From contig NC_061795.1 of the NCBI RefSeq assembly GCF_021462225.1, positions 6,045,501 through 6,109,500 of the forward strand: DNA of 64,000 nucleotides, in the 5' to 3' direction. The translations under genes and the position numbers were made by a program. The notes beneath the pieces are model-generated. The model was not told the DNA's origin and searched no databases. It saw only the letters and a list, made by a program, of their open reading frames with translations. How positions within the stretch are numbered: the stretch's first letter is position 1; the number at the start of each line of letters is the position of its first letter. This document shows, one piece after another, positions 63,812 to 64,000 of this stretch. The DNA comes from Girardinichthys multiradiatus. Its lineage: Eukaryota; Chordata; Actinopteri; Cyprinodontiformes; Goodeidae.

Positions 63812-64000
63812 GTCAAACTACTACTCACAAAAACCCAGAACAATAAGAAGTAAGCAGTATTTTTATTGGAAAAAAACAACAAAAAAACTAACATAAAAAG
63901 AACCATAATAAATAAATAAAAGTAACAAAATCATTATTATTTTATTATGATTAAAAAACATTTTGTTTTGTACTAGAAAATGATGTTTTATATACCGAAA

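Noticed and set aside
1..64000. Bacterial-type features: CRISPR arrays, operon ribosome binding sites, rRNA or tRNA genes
   Set aside because: The window is vertebrate nuclear DNA. No regularly spaced direct-repeat array of CRISPR type and no tRNA or rRNA-like sequence was recognised by eye.

Overview
This window is nuclear DNA from a bony fish, probably a percomorph teleost. The evidence is vertebrate-type exons with GT/AG introns, many fish-type Tc1/mariner transposons, L2/Rex-like LINE fragments, and AT, GT and GATG microsatellites. Three host genes are supported by spliced reading frames. The last three coding exons of a synaptotagmin (5298-5415, 5788-5921, 26130-26393; probably syt8) are on the + strand. 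A catalytically altered dual-specificity-phosphatase-fold gene (41812-45153) and a complete six-coding-exon fast-type troponin I gene (tnni2-like, 52059-61214) follow, also on +. The SYT8-TNNI2 neighbourhood is known from other vertebrates and supports both names. A possible ubiquitin-specific-protease exon lies at 63614-63811.

The main feature is a 16.24-kb Maverick/Polinton (adintovirus-like) element at 6328-22568, inserted in the last intron of the synaptotagmin gene. It has inverted termini of about 213-233 bp, a TATATA target duplication, and a core gene set that is all open. On the + strand are two left-end genes of unknown function, a chromodomain integrase, a penton-like minor capsid protein, a small basic glycine/hydrophobic virion-type protein, a hexon-like major capsid protein and an adenain-type protease. 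On the - strand, converging on them, are a 277-aa unknown, a 113-aa basic/hydrophobic protein, a packaging ATPase and a 1420-aa protein-primed family B DNA polymerase. Upstream of the polymerase is a gene that single frames miss: seven exons between 21167 and 19692, joined by six short GT/AG introns that are all phase 1, giving an open 262-codon reading frame. Several genes have their own TATA-like boxes. Two gene pairs overlap as TAATG, and the two convergent gene sets share a polyadenylation region near 13400.

The rest is dominated by nested transposons. A Tc1-like element with a complete 334-codon transposase and near-perfect inverted repeats of about 200 bp lies at 27520-29129. Two copies of another Tc1 family lie at 22577-23821 and 53744-55012; the first shares an AT microsatellite with the Maverick end, and the second splits a LINE inside a troponin intron. 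A third Tc1 lies at 1832-3459 inside a LINE. An older DNA transposon at 31415-34555 carries a candidate 1.48-kb solo LTR. Other features are an endonuclease/RT LINE at 29238-31380, a GT microsatellite at 46404-46468 and a 1.1-kb GATG-type satellite at 46629-47740.

All functional calls come from reading translated motifs and splice signals by eye. No database search was possible.
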